Positions 53,078-62,341 of a stretch of DNA of 64,000 nucleotides are shown piece by piece. The translations under genes were made by a program, and so were the position numbers. The stretch comes from Caproicibacterium sp. BJN0003 (GTDB lineage Bacteria; Bacillota; Clostridia; Oscillospirales; Acutalibacteraceae), in assembly GCF_026314295.1 (NCBI RefSeq), contig NZ_CP111108.1:992001-1056000 (forward strand), written 5' to 3'. Below the pieces are notes generated by a model that was given only the letters and a program-made list of their open reading frames with translations, was not told where the DNA came from and did no database searches. Within the stretch, counting starts at the first letter, position 1; the number at the start of each line of letters is the position of its first letter.

Positions 53078-54079
53078 TCAGAAAAAGAAATAGGGAACAT
53101 AAGTAATCAGTGTATAACAGAGAACGATGCCCAGCGCGAGAGCCATGTTAACTCCGCCTTTTTCCTGATAGAGGATTGTCTTTTCGGAGGAAGTACCGGT
53201 TTGCGGATGACTAGTTTCGATTTCTTTTACAACACTGACACAGTGTGCTTTATACATTTGATTTGCTTTAAAGCCAAAAACTAATTTGATCAGAAAAATC
53301 CCAATCATTAAAATCCCAGGAAGAGCCAGTGCAATCTGCTGGCTAGTTGAAAGAGCAGAAATCATTCCGCTCATTGCAATCATCTGATTCGTAGAAGGAT
53401 AAGCATCTGATGCGACACCTGCACTGTTCATCAGGGACTGCATCACCGGATAGGAAACCACGTAAGTGACATATTGGTAAAGTGCATGAAGGATTAGAAG
53501 GACGCTTGCAATCGTCCAACCTTTTTTATATTGTTTTCGATAAAGAAACCAGCTTCCGGTAAATAAAAAAGCGGAAAAATTAAAACGCTTTTTATGATTG
53601 TTTACAAAGTTACGAAAAACCGGAATATAATAAGAGGTGTTAGACTGAACCACTTTTGCCAGATCAGAAGCAGAGATATCGTCTATTTTTTCAGTAGGGG
53701 CAACTCCGCCTAGGGGATCAAATGCAACATAGGGCATTTGACCATTGCCGGGATTTACAGCGGTTGGATTTTGATGGGGTTGTTGGTAGCTATTTTGCTC
53801 GTTTTTAGAGAGAGAAGTTCCGCAGAGTTCACAGAAAAGTGCATCTTTGCGGTTTGGATGACCGCAGCGCGGACAAATCTTTTCTTCTTTTTCCGCTGCT
53901 TTTTGAGGTGGCTTCCATGCATCTTTAGTGCCGTGCCGATCTTCATAGAGACAGTGTCCTACCTGCTGATAGCAGTTGCGGTGATAAGGCGCGCCGCACT
54001 GTGGGCATACGACAATATCATCCCCTTTTAGAAAGGGCTTTCCGCAGACCGGACATTTCATATCGGTAAAGTCAGTCAT
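53078..54079 (-). CDS. RING-like zinc-finger membrane protein with DUF2628
   Basis: 333 residues. A prokaryotic RING-type zinc finger occupies residues 9-48 (CPVCGKPFLKGDDIVVCPQC, then HRNCYQQVGHC). A second zinc ribbon (CPRCGHPNRKDALFCELCG) lies near 70-88. A DUF2628-like region follows, with three or more membrane helices from about 165. NFSAFLFTGSWFLYRKQYKK is the usual DUF2628 signature. Function unknown. It probably shares no operon with galU, which starts downstream on the same strand. Confidence 0.8.
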   Translation of the reverse strand: MTDFTDMKCPVCGKPFLKGDDIVVCPQCGAPYHRNCYQQVGHCLYEDRHGTKDAWKPPQKAAEKEEKICPRCGHPNRKDALFCELCGTSLSKNEQNSYQQPHQNPTAVNPGNGQMPYVAFDPLGGVAPTEKIDDISASDLAKVVQSNTSYYIPVFRNFVNNHKKRFNFSAFLFTGSWFLYRKQYKKGWTIASVLLILHALYQYVTYVVSYPVMQSLMNSAGVASDAYPSTNQMIAMSGMISALSTSQQIALALPGILMIGIFLIKLVFGFKANQMYKAHCVSVVKEIETSHPQTGTSSEKTILYQEKGGVNMALALGIVLCYTLITYVPYFFF

Positions 54080-54227
54080 TTATTTGCCTCCAGACGAATG
54101 TAATCAATTAACTTAAATTATTGTATCGGTTTTTCCTAAAAACTGCAAGTTTTTTGCACAAGAGTTTTAAGACTATTTACAATCTGTGTAAAAATCGCAA
54201 GAAAATATTCGGAAAAAGCGGATTTGC

Positions 54228-54256
54228 TTTACAATTTTCTAAAAACAAGATATAAT
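54228..54256 (+). promoter_or_regulatory. Promoter of prfB
   Basis: TTTACA (54228-54233), 17-base spacer, TATAAT (54251-54256), 62 bases before the start. Confidence 0.82.
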
Positions 54257-54317
54257 AAAAAACTATGTTAAGTTACTATTTAGGGGACTGCAATTTTAGA
54301 AAGTAGGATGGATAATA

Positions 54318-55451
54318 ATGCTGCAATTTGAGGAATTAAAACTTGCTCTGCAAAATCTGCTGCCGGAAATTGAAGATCTGCAGGACGCATTGGGAATTAA
54401 AGCCATGCGCAATGAGATCGAAGAACTGGATATGAAAGCAGCGGAGCCGAAGTTTTGGGATGATATGGAGAAATCCCAGAAGATTCTGCAGCGTTCCGCC
54501 GAACTAAAAAACAAGCTGGAATCTTATGAAAAACTTCGTGCTTCATGGGATGATGCACAGGCTCTTTGTGAGTTGGGAGACGAAGAAGGCGACCTTTCTC
54601 TTTTGCCCGAAGCACAGACTGAAGTGGATAAAATTCAGAAGAATTTGGAAGACCAGCGTTTAAAGACGCTTTTAACCGGCGAATATGACAGTAAAAATGC
54701 AATTCTTACATTCCATGCCGGAGCCGGCGGAACAGAAGCACAGGATTGGGCGGAGATGCTTTATCGGATGTATAATCGCTGGGCAGAACGTCATGATTAT
54801 AAAATAAAGCTGCTTGACTATCTGGATGGAGAAGAGGCAGGCCTCAAGAGTGCGAGCATCCTTTTAGAGGGTGAAAATGCTTATGGTTATTTAAAGGGCG
54901 AAAATGGAGTGCATCGTCTTGTGCGTGTTTCTCCGTTTGATGCTTCTGGGCGCCGCCATACATCGTTTGCTTCTCTGGAGGTAATGCCGGAAATCGACGA
55001 TTCCGTAGAAGTGGAGATCGATCCGGCAGATATCAAAATGGATGTTTACCGTGCAAGCGGTGCAGGTGGCCAGAAGGTTAATAAGACCTCGTCAGCTGTC
55101 CGTCTGACTCATATTCCTACCGGAATTGTTGTTGCCTGCCAGGTGGAACGCAGTCAGTATCAGAACCGTGATGTAGCCATGCGAATGCTGAAAAGTAAGC
55201 TGGTTGAAATCAAAGAACGCCAAAATCTGGAGAAAATTTCAGATATCAAAGGTGTCCAAAAAGAAATCGCATGGGGAAGCCAAATTCGTTCCTATGTCTT
55301 TATGCCATATACGATGGTAAAAGATCATCGTACGGGGTTTGAGACCGGTAATATCGAAGCTGTGATGGACGGAGATCTGGATGGATTTATCAATGCTTAT
55401 TTAAAAGCACTGAGTCTGGGAACGCTGGAAGATAACAGGGGAGAAGAATAA
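54318..55451 (+). CDS. prfB: Peptide chain release factor 2
   Basis: 377 residues recognising UGA and UAA. The stop-codon reading tripeptide SPF (VSPFDASGRRHTSFAS) is that of RF2, not RF1, and the peptidyl-tRNA hydrolysis motif GGQ is in GAGGQKVNKTSSAVRL. The coding sequence is one continuous frame: the in-frame UGA and programmed +1 shift found near codon 25 of many bacterial prfB genes is absent. AAAGTAGGATGGATAATA precedes the ATG. The preceding long 5' region carries its own promoter. Confidence 0.96.
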   Translation: MLQFEELKLALQNLLPEIEDLQDALGIKAMRNEIEELDMKAAEPKFWDDMEKSQKILQRSAELKNKLESYEKLRASWDDAQALCELGDEEGDLSLLPEAQTEVDKIQKNLEDQRLKTLLTGEYDSKNAILTFHAGAGGTEAQDWAEMLYRMYNRWAERHDYKIKLLDYLDGEEAGLKSASILLEGENAYGYLKGENGVHRLVRVSPFDASGRRHTSFASLEVMPEIDDSVEVEIDPADIKMDVYRASGAGGQKVNKTSSAVRLTHIPTGIVVACQVERSQYQNRDVAMRMLKSKLVEIKERQNLEKISDIKGVQKEIAWGSQIRSYVFMPYTMVKDHRTGFETGNIEAVMDGDLDGFINAYLKALSLGTLEDNRGEE

Positions 55452-55455
55452 CTCT

Positions 55456-55497
55456 GGAAAAGAAGCAGACACATTTTTTGTGCCTGCTTCTTTTCTG
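55456..55497 (+). terminator. Terminator after prfB
   Basis: AAAAGAAGCAG pairs with CTGCTTCTTTT, with inner ACACA/TGTG pairing. Confidence 0.88.
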
Positions 55498-55522
55498 TTG
55501 ATTTAAGAAGGGAGAGAGCTTT

Positions 55523-56161
55523 TTGTCGGCACCAATTTTAGAGCACTTTGAAGGAGAAAAAGCGGTAGAACTAATTCGTACATCAGGAAAAAAAGAAAGT
55601 GTAATTTCTGATTGTGTCTTAAAAAATGCAGCATTTTCAGGAATTACTCAAAGTTTAATTCTAAGAAATGTTGTGATGGAAAATTGTTGTCTTTCCGAAA
55701 ATGTATTTTTGGAAACAGATATTCGAAATTCTCAGATTAAAAATTGTGACTTTTCAAATGTACAAATGGAAGATGCTTTTTTTGAAGCCAGTACTTTTGA
55801 AAACTGTAAGTTTGTTGGAAGTGTTTTATGGAATAGCTCCCTAAAAAATATTGCTTTTCAAAATGATAATTTTTGCCTGTCCAATTTTGACGGCACACGG
55901 TTTCACGAAGTGCATTTTGAAGATTGTGAAAATGAGGGAGCGTCGTTTTCCTCCTGCGAATGGAAAAAATTAATTTTTGAGAAGACAGGATTGCGAAAGG
56001 CCAATTTTTTTAAGACTCCTTTAAAAGGGATAGATCTTCGTTCCTGCCGGACAGATGGAATGATCGTATCGGCAAAAGAACTTTCCGGAGCGATTGTTAC
56101 TCCAATCCAGGCAGTGGAATTTGCGCGGCTGCTGGGATTGATTATCCGAGAAGAAGAATAA
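55523..56161 (+). CDS. Pentapeptide-repeat-like protein
   Basis: 212 residues with degenerate pentapeptide repeats from about 25 to 185 (NCDFSNVQMEDAFFEASTFE, NCKFVGSVLWNSSLKN, NFDGTRFHEVHFEDC). Such repeats fold as a right-handed beta-helix, and some members mimic DNA. There is no evidence for a gyrase-protecting role here. Start TTG at 55523 with GGGAGAGAG upstream. It has its own terminator. The last 25 residues form a helix-like end (AVEFARLLGLIIREEE). Confidence 0.75.
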   Translation: MSAPILEHFEGEKAVELIRTSGKKESVISDCVLKNAAFSGITQSLILRNVVMENCCLSENVFLETDIRNSQIKNCDFSNVQMEDAFFEASTFENCKFVGSVLWNSSLKNIAFQNDNFCLSNFDGTRFHEVHFEDCENEGASFSSCEWKKLIFEKTGLRKANFFKTPLKGIDLRSCRTDGMIVSAKELSGAIVTPIQAVEFARLLGLIIREEE

Positions 56162-56171
56162 GATTAAAATA

Positions 56172-56218
56172 ATCAAGTACGCCCGATCCTGCTTTTGGAT
56201 TCGGACGTACTTTTTTGT
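56172..56218. terminator. Bidirectional terminator between the pentapeptide and dnaI-type genes
   Basis: AAGTACGCCCGATCC pairs with GGATTCGGACGTACTT with minor mismatches, followed by TTTT. Confidence 0.8.
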
Positions 56219-57204
56219 TAGTTCTCATTTTTTTCGAATCGCTTAATCTGGCGAATATCTTTTCCAAAGAACGGAAGTAAAATATAACTTCCGATGCGGG
56301 AAGAAAAGCGCTCTGTGTAATTGTTTGCCATTTCCTTTAAGGATAAATTGGTGCTGATAATCATAGGCTTTTTAGAAAGCTGACGAGAATTCACTAGATT
56401 ATAAAGAGCCGCCACCGTAAAAGCGGTCCGGAATTCTGTCCCTAAGTCATCCAGAATCAGAAGGTCACAGTTTAAGAGACTTTGCAGGGTGACTTCTTCC
56501 TGATTACTAAAGTGCTCTTTTTCCATTCTGGAAAAAAGTGTAGAAGCAGAACCATAAACTACGCCAAAACCTCGGTTAATGACTGCTTTTGCAATGGCAA
56601 GAGAAAGGTGGGTCTTTCCTAATCCTGTGCCGCCAGTCATAAGAAGACTGGCGGAATCCGGAGAAAATGTTTCGGCGTATTGCTTACAGCGCTGATAATT
56701 TTTTTCCATCAATTTCTGCGGAGAGAAGGATTTTCCTGAAAAATTTTCAGAAGGATAATAATGAAGGCTGAATGTTTCAAAAGAAGATAGCTGAAGAGGT
56801 GATTCGTCATTGAGCTCCCGATATGCTTCTTCTTTCAGAAGCTGTTTCATGCAGGAGCACATTCGGCCATCTAGATATCCGGTATCACTGCATTTTTTGC
56901 AGGAATATTTCGGCTCAAGATCGGCGGCAGTGAGCCCCTCTTTGGCAAGTAGAAAATTTAATTCTTTTTGCAGACTTTGATTCGCATTTTTCAGCATTTC
57001 CAAATGTTTATGTACGTCGCCTCCTCTGAGAACGGCCTTTGCCGCAGTAATCGAAGTATCGGCTAGACTTCGCTCAATTTCTTCTGCTTTCGGCTGCTTT
57101 TTAAAAAAAGCAGCTTTGAGACGTTCACAGCTTTTTTCGGCTTGATCGCGCCGCAATTCCATCTTCTTCTCAGCGGTATCATAAATTGCTTTGCTGTATC
57201 CCAC
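56218..57204 (-). CDS. DnaI/DnaC-type helicase-loader ATPase
   Basis: 328 residues. An N-terminal helical part and a zinc finger (CKKCSDTGYLDGRMCSC, near 100-117) precede an AAA+ domain with Walker A GGTGLGKTHLSLAIAK, Walker B LLILDDLGTEF and sensor region PMIISTNLS. Primosomal DnaI loads the replicative helicase. The gene starts at GTG 57204, directly after the TAA of the DnaD-like gene, with AGAGGTGAAATAA as its ribosome site, so the two are tightly coupled. IstB-type ATPases of transposons look similar, but the zinc finger and the DnaD-like partner favour primosome function. Confidence 0.88.
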   Translation of the reverse strand: MGYSKAIYDTAEKKMELRRDQAEKSCERLKAAFFKKQPKAEEIERSLADTSITAAKAVLRGGDVHKHLEMLKNANQSLQKELNFLLAKEGLTAADLEPKYSCKKCSDTGYLDGRMCSCMKQLLKEEAYRELNDESPLQLSSFETFSLHYYPSENFSGKSFSPQKLMEKNYQRCKQYAETFSPDSASLLMTGGTGLGKTHLSLAIAKAVINRGFGVVYGSASTLFSRMEKEHFSNQEEVTLQSLLNCDLLILDDLGTEFRTAFTVAALYNLVNSRQLSKKPMIISTNLSLKEMANNYTERFSSRIGSYILLPFFGKDIRQIKRFEKNEN

Positions 57205-58203
57205 TTATTTCACCTCTTTCAGGATTTCGTTCATACTATTTTGAAAATACTCATCTAAATCGTGCGTTGTCTCGGACGCCTTGGAAGCGTATTTTTGAGA
57301 ATCTTTCTGTTCCAACTGTTCCGGAGTTGAAATCCCCTTTTGATGCCATCCTTCGAGAATCTTATGCATATATCCGGCCGTATATTTTCCAGTGCGGTCT
57401 ACATTGCGGTCGTAAGCCAGTTTCAGCATTTGGGGAGAGAATTTCCAGTCCATTACCCAGCAGGAGGCAAGATTGCTTTCACGGGCAGAAGGTGCGCGTT
57501 TCTGCAAACCGATTGCCTGTTCCACTATGCGCCATGCGCGATTCTCTTCACAAAGGCGATGAAGCTTTTCTTCCGCCTGCTCATGTGTGGTGATTCCTTC
57601 GTCAGACCAATTAATCGCAACTTTTTCTATGTAGCGGAAATTTCCCTTTCCAATGCTGACTGCATATTGAATCAACATGAGAAGAACATCGGTAGGAAGA
57701 CCATAATCGTCATGCAGCATCAAAAGGACTGCCGAATCCCCATGCGAAATCAGGCGCCCCAGAATTTGCTGTGCTTCCTGCATCAGGCATGCGATCTCTT
57801 GGCTTTCCTCAATCCTTTTTGCCACAAATTCCGGATCTGGGCGTTGCGGACGAGAAAGCATGGGCGTCGGCTTTATTCTTTGAGCGGAAATTTCAGAAGG
57901 AGTCACTGGCGCTTTGATAGGAGCTGCAGATCTTTCTGTGCCCTTTTTCTCTTGATTATTTTGGGTGTTTTGGAGCAGTCCTACTTCTTGCCAGTAACGA
58001 AGTGCATCGTTGGCATCGGCAGAACTGATTCCGAGAAAATCGGCCAGTGCATGCTCATCCAAAGAGCCTTCCTGACAATGTCTGAGTACCCAAAGCAGTG
58101 CTTTTATTTGCACGCTGCCCGCCAATTTTAAATATCGGTCTACCACCGCGTTGGGGACAGCAAAAATGCCCCCCCAGGGGCCAAGATCAATTTTATATTC
58201 CAT
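57205..58203 (-). CDS. DnaD-domain primosome protein
   Basis: 332 residues. An N-terminal winged-helix part (LGPWGGIFAVPNAVVDRYLK) is joined by a Pro-rich linker to two DnaD-type helical domains (ACLMQEAQQILGRLISHGDS ... ALNWSDEGITTHEQ-like IEKVAINWSDEGITTHEQAE, and LKLAYDRNVDRTGKYTAGYM). DnaD acts with DnaB and DnaI to load helicase at the origin or at stalled forks. The start is the ATG at 58203 after GGAGG. Its stop touches the dnaI-type start codon. Confidence 0.85.
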   Translation of the reverse strand: MEYKIDLGPWGGIFAVPNAVVDRYLKLAGSVQIKALLWVLRHCQEGSLDEHALADFLGISSADANDALRYWQEVGLLQNTQNNQEKKGTERSAAPIKAPVTPSEISAQRIKPTPMLSRPQRPDPEFVAKRIEESQEIACLMQEAQQILGRLISHGDSAVLLMLHDDYGLPTDVLLMLIQYAVSIGKGNFRYIEKVAINWSDEGITTHEQAEEKLHRLCEENRAWRIVEQAIGLQKRAPSARESNLASCWVMDWKFSPQMLKLAYDRNVDRTGKYTAGYMHKILEGWHQKGISTPEQLEQKDSQKYASKASETTHDLDEYFQNSMNEILKEVK

Positions 58204-58301
58204 AAGCGGGAGCCTCCATATTTCGATCAATTTTTATTTATTATATCATTTGGATTGAAAGATTACAACGCAGAGTGCATGAATTTCGTGTAAAAACAGA
58301 C

Positions 58302-58330
58302 TTGACAAATTTTTCAGAAAAGTGTATATT
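58302..58330 (+). promoter_or_regulatory. Promoter of tRNA-Gly
   Basis: TTGACA (58302-58307), 17-base spacer, TATATT (58325-58330), 24 bases before the tRNA. Confidence 0.88.
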
Positions 58331-58354
58331 GATACCCGTAAGTTTTGGCCTTTT

Positions 58355-58430
58355 GCGAATGTAGCTCATCTGGTAGAGCGCCACCTTGCCAAGGTGGAGG
58401 TAGCGAGTTCGAGCCTCGTCGTTCGCTCCA
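58355..58430 (+). tRNA. tRNA-Gly (GCC)
   Basis: 76 nucleotides with encoded CCA. Acceptor GCGAATG/CGTTCGC, anticodon loop TTGCCAA closed by CCACC/GGTGG, anticodon GCC (reads GGC and GGU). Confidence 0.96.
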
Positions 58431-58437
58431 TGTTATT

Positions 58438-58474
58438 GGCGCACCTCATAAAGTTGGGGTGCGCTTCTTTTTGC
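58438..58474 (+). terminator. Terminator after tRNA-Gly
   Basis: GGCGCACCTC pairs with GGGGTGCGCT, followed by TCTTTTT. Confidence 0.85.
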
Positions 58475-58587
58475 CTGAAATTGCATAACCTAAAAAATTG
58501 AGTGAATTTTTTCAATTCCGACAGAGTTTTATGAAAATGTTTATAAATCTTTAGTCATGTCAACCTCGATTTTTTAGGCTCAGGTTA

Positions 58588-58616
58588 TTACTATTTCTTG
58601 CAAAATATGATATAAT
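58588..58616 (+). promoter_or_regulatory. Promoter of typA
   Basis: TTACTA (58588-58593), 17-base spacer, TATAAT (58611-58616), 69 bases before the start. Confidence 0.65.
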
Positions 58617-58685
58617 AACTTAGTTTGCTTAATTTGCATTTATAAAAAGGCCCATTGAAGAAGAGTAAAAGAGGTACAAATTGTT

Positions 58686-60509
58686 ATGGATCAAAGAACA
58701 GATTTAAGAAACGTCGCCATTATTGCCCACGTTGACCATGGTAAAACTACGCTGGTTGACCAGCTCCTTCGCCAAAGCGGTGTTTTCCGAAGCAACGAAA
58801 AAGTGGAAGAGCGAGTGATGGACAGTAACGATCTGGAACGCGAACGTGGAATAACGATCCTTTCCAAGAATACCGCTGTCAGATACAAAGATACGAAAAT
58901 CAATATTGTTGACACGCCCGGCCATGCCGATTTTGGCGGAGAAGTGGAACGAATTCTGATGATGGTCGATGGAGTTCTGCTTTTGGTAGATGCTTTTGAA
59001 GGCTGTATGCCGCAGACGCGTTTTGTCCTAAAAAAGGCACTTGGACTTGGAAAAAAGCCGATTGTTGTTGTGAATAAGATTGATCGGCCTGGTGCTCGTC
59101 CGATGGAAGTCGTTGATGAAGTCCTCGACTTGTTTATCGAATTAGGGGCCAATGAGGATCAACTTGATTTCCCTGTAATCTATGCTTCCGGTCGTGACGG
59201 TTATGCAACAGACGATCTAAATGTTCCAGGGAAGGATATGCGTCCCCTTTTTGAGGCAATTCTCAAAAACATTCCTGCGCCCGCCGGAGACCTGCACGGC
59301 CCAACTCAGGTACTGTTCAGCAATATCGATTATGATGATTATGTTGGACGGATTGGAGTCGGCCGTGTGGAACGCGGTGAAGTTCATGATGGGGAGAGCG
59401 TCGTTCTCTGCCATCGTGATGGTACAACGCAGAATGTGCGCGTAACAAAGCTTTATCAGTTTGAGGGTTTAAAGCGTGTTGAGGTAGAAGAGGCACATCT
59501 GGGAGATTTGGTGGCTGTTTCCGGCATTACCGATCTTAATATCGGTGAAACGATTTGTTCACCAGATTGTATTGAACCGCTCCCATTTGTTAAAATTGAC
59601 GAGCCGACTGTTTCCATGATGTTTATGGTAAATAACAGTCCCTTTGCCGGACGTGAGGGAAAATATGTGACTTCACGTAATCTGAGAGATCGTCTGATGA
59701 AAGAAATCGAGACAAATGTTGCGCTGCGTGTAGAGGAAACGGATTCTCCGGATACCTTTAAGGTTTCTGGTCGAGGAGAACTGCATCTTTCAATTCTGAT
59801 TGAGGAAATGCGGCGTCAGGGATATGAATTCCAAGTTTCCAGCCCTACTGTTATCTATAAGACGATTGACGGCAAAAAATGTGAACCAATTGAATTGCTG
59901 ATGATCGAAGTACCGGATAATTATGTTGGCGCAGTCATGGAAAAACTGGGCAGCCGTAAGGCCGAAATTGTCAACATGGGTACCCGTGACACAGGAATGA
60001 GTCATCTGGAATTTAAGATTCCGGCGCGTGGTCTTATGGGATACCGTCAGGAATTTTTGACCGATACAAACGGCAACGGAATTATGAATAATGTTTTTGA
60101 TTCCTATGAGCCATATAAGGGTGAAATTCAGACACGTAATCAGGGCAGCTTAATTGCACATGAAGCCGGAACGACAACAGGTTATGGACTTTGGTATGCG
60201 CAGGACCGCGGCCGTTTGTTTATCGGGACAAGCGTAGAAGTCTATGAAGGAATGATTGTCGGAGTTAGCCCTAAGAGCGACGATATTGTTGTGAATGTCT
60301 GCAAGAAAAAACATGTCACCAATACCCGTGCATCAGGCTCTGATGAATCGTTAAAATTAACGCCTGCCAGCATTATGAGTTTGGAGCAGTGCTTGGAATT
60401 TATTAAAGATGATGAATTGGTGGAAGTGACACCAAAAAGTATCCGTATGCGTAAAATGATTCTAAGCAAAGAGCTTCGCATGAAAAAGGCAAGTCATATG
60501 AAATCCTGA
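58686..60509 (+). CDS. typA: Ribosome-associated GTPase TypA/BipA
   Basis: 607-residue translational GTPase that binds ribosomes, often under cold or other stress. G motifs: [20 protein letters not shown] (G1), RGITILSKN (G2), [15 protein letters not shown] (G3), [13 protein letters not shown] (G4). EF-G-like domains follow, ending in the TypA-specific C-terminal domain ([34 protein letters not shown]). Length is typical. Confidence 0.97.
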   Translation: MDQRTDLRNVAIIAHVDHGKTTLVDQLLRQSGVFRSNEKVEERVMDSNDLERERGITILSKNTAVRYKDTKINIVDTPGHADFGGEVERILMMVDGVLLLVDAFEGCMPQTRFVLKKALGLGKKPIVVVNKIDRPGARPMEVVDEVLDLFIELGANEDQLDFPVIYASGRDGYATDDLNVPGKDMRPLFEAILKNIPAPAGDLHGPTQVLFSNIDYDDYVGRIGVGRVERGEVHDGESVVLCHRDGTTQNVRVTKLYQFEGLKRVEVEEAHLGDLVAVSGITDLNIGETICSPDCIEPLPFVKIDEPTVSMMFMVNNSPFAGREGKYVTSRNLRDRLMKEIETNVALRVEETDSPDTFKVSGRGELHLSILIEEMRRQGYEFQVSSPTVIYKTIDGKKCEPIELLMIEVPDNYVGAVMEKLGSRKAEIVNMGTRDTGMSHLEFKIPARGLMGYRQEFLTDTNGNGIMNNVFDSYEPYKGEIQTRNQGSLIAHEAGTTTGYGLWYAQDRGRLFIGTSVEVYEGMIVGVSPKSDDIVVNVCKKKHVTNTRASGSDESLKLTPASIMSLEQCLEFIKDDELVEVTPKSIRMRKMILSKELRMKKASHMKS

Positions 60510-60526
60510 AAGATAAGGATTGGTCT

Positions 60527-61420
60527 ATGAAGCAGATTGTTATTCTGGATTTGGAGTGGAACGGAACTTACAGCCGGAGAACGAAGAGTTTTTTCAACGA
60601 AATTATTGAATTTGGAGCAGTTAAATTGGGTCCAGATCTGAACCCGATTGATACTTTTTCTGAATTTATCCATCCGCAGGTTGGAAAAAAGATCAGCGGA
60701 AAGATCAGTATGCTGACCAATCTAAAGGATGAGGATTTAGAAGAAGGCCTTCTGTTTACGCAGGTGATGAGCCGCTTTAAGAGATGGGCCGGAAAATGTA
60801 TCCTGATGACGTGGGGGACTTCGGATGTTTTGGCATTGATCGAAAATTGCCGCTATTTTACCGGAAATCCTAAAATCCCTTTTTTGACAGAATATGTGGA
60901 TCTGCAGGCTTTTTGTGAGGCTCAGATGCACGATAAGAGTGGTCGGCAAATGGGCCTTTCGTCTGCAGCAGAAGCTTTGGAAATTGAAGAAGATGACCTT
61001 GATCATCATCGGGCACTTGACGATAGCTTTTTGTCACTGCGCTGTTTTCAAAAATTATATCAGGAAGATGCCTTAAAAGAATTTATTAAGGATGCTTCCT
61101 GTAAAGAATTTTATGATCGAATGCTTTTTAAAACAGTGACGATTTGCAGCTTGGATAATCCGCTGATCAATTCTGCAGATATGCGGTTTTGCTGCGACAT
61201 CTGTGGGCGTCGTGCTCGAAGAAAAAAAGATTGGGAGCTTAAAAGCAAAAGCTTTCGGGCACCTTTTTACTGCCGTCATTGTGATCATCAATTTATCGGC
61301 CGTGTGCAATTTAAATTAAAATACGAAGGATTGGTTGTCAAAAAGAAGATCCTTCCCTATGAGGAGCCAGAAGCGAAAGAAAACGAAGATGCTCCCCAAA
61401 GATCAGAGAGCCGTTCTTAA
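60527..61420 (+). CDS. DEDDh-type 3'-5' exonuclease with C-terminal zinc ribbon
   Basis: 297 residues. The exonuclease domain (1-185) has LDLEWNGTY (the first two metal-binding acids), ILMTWGTSDVLALIEN (Asp region) and HHRALDDSFLSL (His and last Asp), matching KapD-like DEDDh nucleases. A C-terminal zinc ribbon (CCDICGRRARRKKDW ... FYCRHCDHQF) is probably for nucleic-acid binding. It starts 17 bases after typA and is likely co-transcribed. RNA or DNA preference cannot be told. Confidence 0.85.
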   Translation: MKQIVILDLEWNGTYSRRTKSFFNEIIEFGAVKLGPDLNPIDTFSEFIHPQVGKKISGKISMLTNLKDEDLEEGLLFTQVMSRFKRWAGKCILMTWGTSDVLALIENCRYFTGNPKIPFLTEYVDLQAFCEAQMHDKSGRQMGLSSAAEALEIEEDDLDHHRALDDSFLSLRCFQKLYQEDALKEFIKDASCKEFYDRMLFKTVTICSLDNPLINSADMRFCCDICGRRARRKKDWELKSKSFRAPFYCRHCDHQFIGRVQFKLKYEGLVVKKKILPYEEPEAKENEDAPQRSESRS

Positions 61421-61436
61421 AGAGCGGCTTTTTTCT
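61408..61436 (+). terminator. Terminator overlapping the exonuclease stop
   Basis: AGAGCCGTTCT pairs with AGAGCGGCTTT, followed by TTTT. The stem includes the stop codon. Confidence 0.78.
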
Positions 61437-61510
61437 GTATGATCAGCTGATTTTAGCTTCTTTTTATGATACACTGAACTTATCTAACATAAAGGAGTAT
61501 TTTTTTATCT

Positions 61511-62341
61511 ATGCAGAATCATATGAAAGAATGCAGAAATGAGGGCGTTCCCTTTTTAACGTTTCCGGAACTTTCCGAGTTGCCGCAGTTTCATCATGCT
61601 TTTTCGACAAGGCTGGGTGGTATCAGCCAAGGATATCTTGCAAGCATGAATTTGGGGTTTGGTCGTGGTGATGATGAGAAAACAGTTCTCCGAAATTATA
61701 GAATCTTTTGTCATGCTACGGGATTTCCAATAGGATCCCTTGTGTTAACTGCACAGGATCACCATACAAATATTCGTCGAGTTGGAAGAGAAGACCGCGG
61801 CGCAGGAATTTTATTTCCAAAGCCATGGCAGAGCATAGATGGACTGATTACAAATGATAAAGGAGTAACACTTTGTGTTTTTGGTGCAGATTGTGTACCA
61901 ATTTTGATAGTCGATCCGATTTCTCCTGCAATCGGAGTTTGTCACGCCGGCTGGCGCGGAACAGTCGGGAAGATTGCTGCTAAAACAGTTCTTTCCATGC
62001 AGCGGGAATTTGGTTCTTTGCCCCAGAATCTACAGGCTTTTATTGGACCGTCTATCGGACCATGCTGCTTTGAAGTAGACGAACCTGTCGAACGGGAATT
62101 TGTTGCTTTAAAGACACTTCAGCCGGAGACCTTAATTGAAGAGAAATCCAATGGAAAATACTATATCGATTTGTGGGAAACAAACGCACGCATTTTGAAA
62201 GAGGCTGGCGTCCTAAAAGTAACGATTGGCGGTTTGTGTACAAAATGTCATCCGGGACTTGTTTGGTCTCATCGTGCTTCCGGCGGAAAACGGGGCGGAA
62301 TGTGCGGAATGTTGATGATTCGGGAGGAAGAAGAGAGATGA
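61511..62341 (+). CDS. pgeF: Peptidoglycan editing factor (PgeF/YfiH)
   Basis: 276 residues of the laccase-domain (Cu-oxidase_4) family. HHAFSTRLGGISQGYLASMN at the N-terminus, TAQDHHTNIRRVG, DCVPILIVDP and VCHAGWRGTVGKIAA are its conserved segments, with His and Cys residues forming the metal or catalytic site. PgeF removes mis-incorporated residues from UDP-MurNAc peptides, and members also show purine nucleoside activity. AAAGGAG lies 14 bases before the ATG, a long spacing. Its stop overlaps the radical SAM start in ATGA. Confidence 0.92.
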   Translation: MQNHMKECRNEGVPFLTFPELSELPQFHHAFSTRLGGISQGYLASMNLGFGRGDDEKTVLRNYRIFCHATGFPIGSLVLTAQDHHTNIRRVGREDRGAGILFPKPWQSIDGLITNDKGVTLCVFGADCVPILIVDPISPAIGVCHAGWRGTVGKIAAKTVLSMQREFGSLPQNLQAFIGPSIGPCCFEVDEPVEREFVALKTLQPETLIEEKSNGKYYIDLWETNARILKEAGVLKVTIGGLCTKCHPGLVWSHRASGGKRGGMCGMLMIREEEER

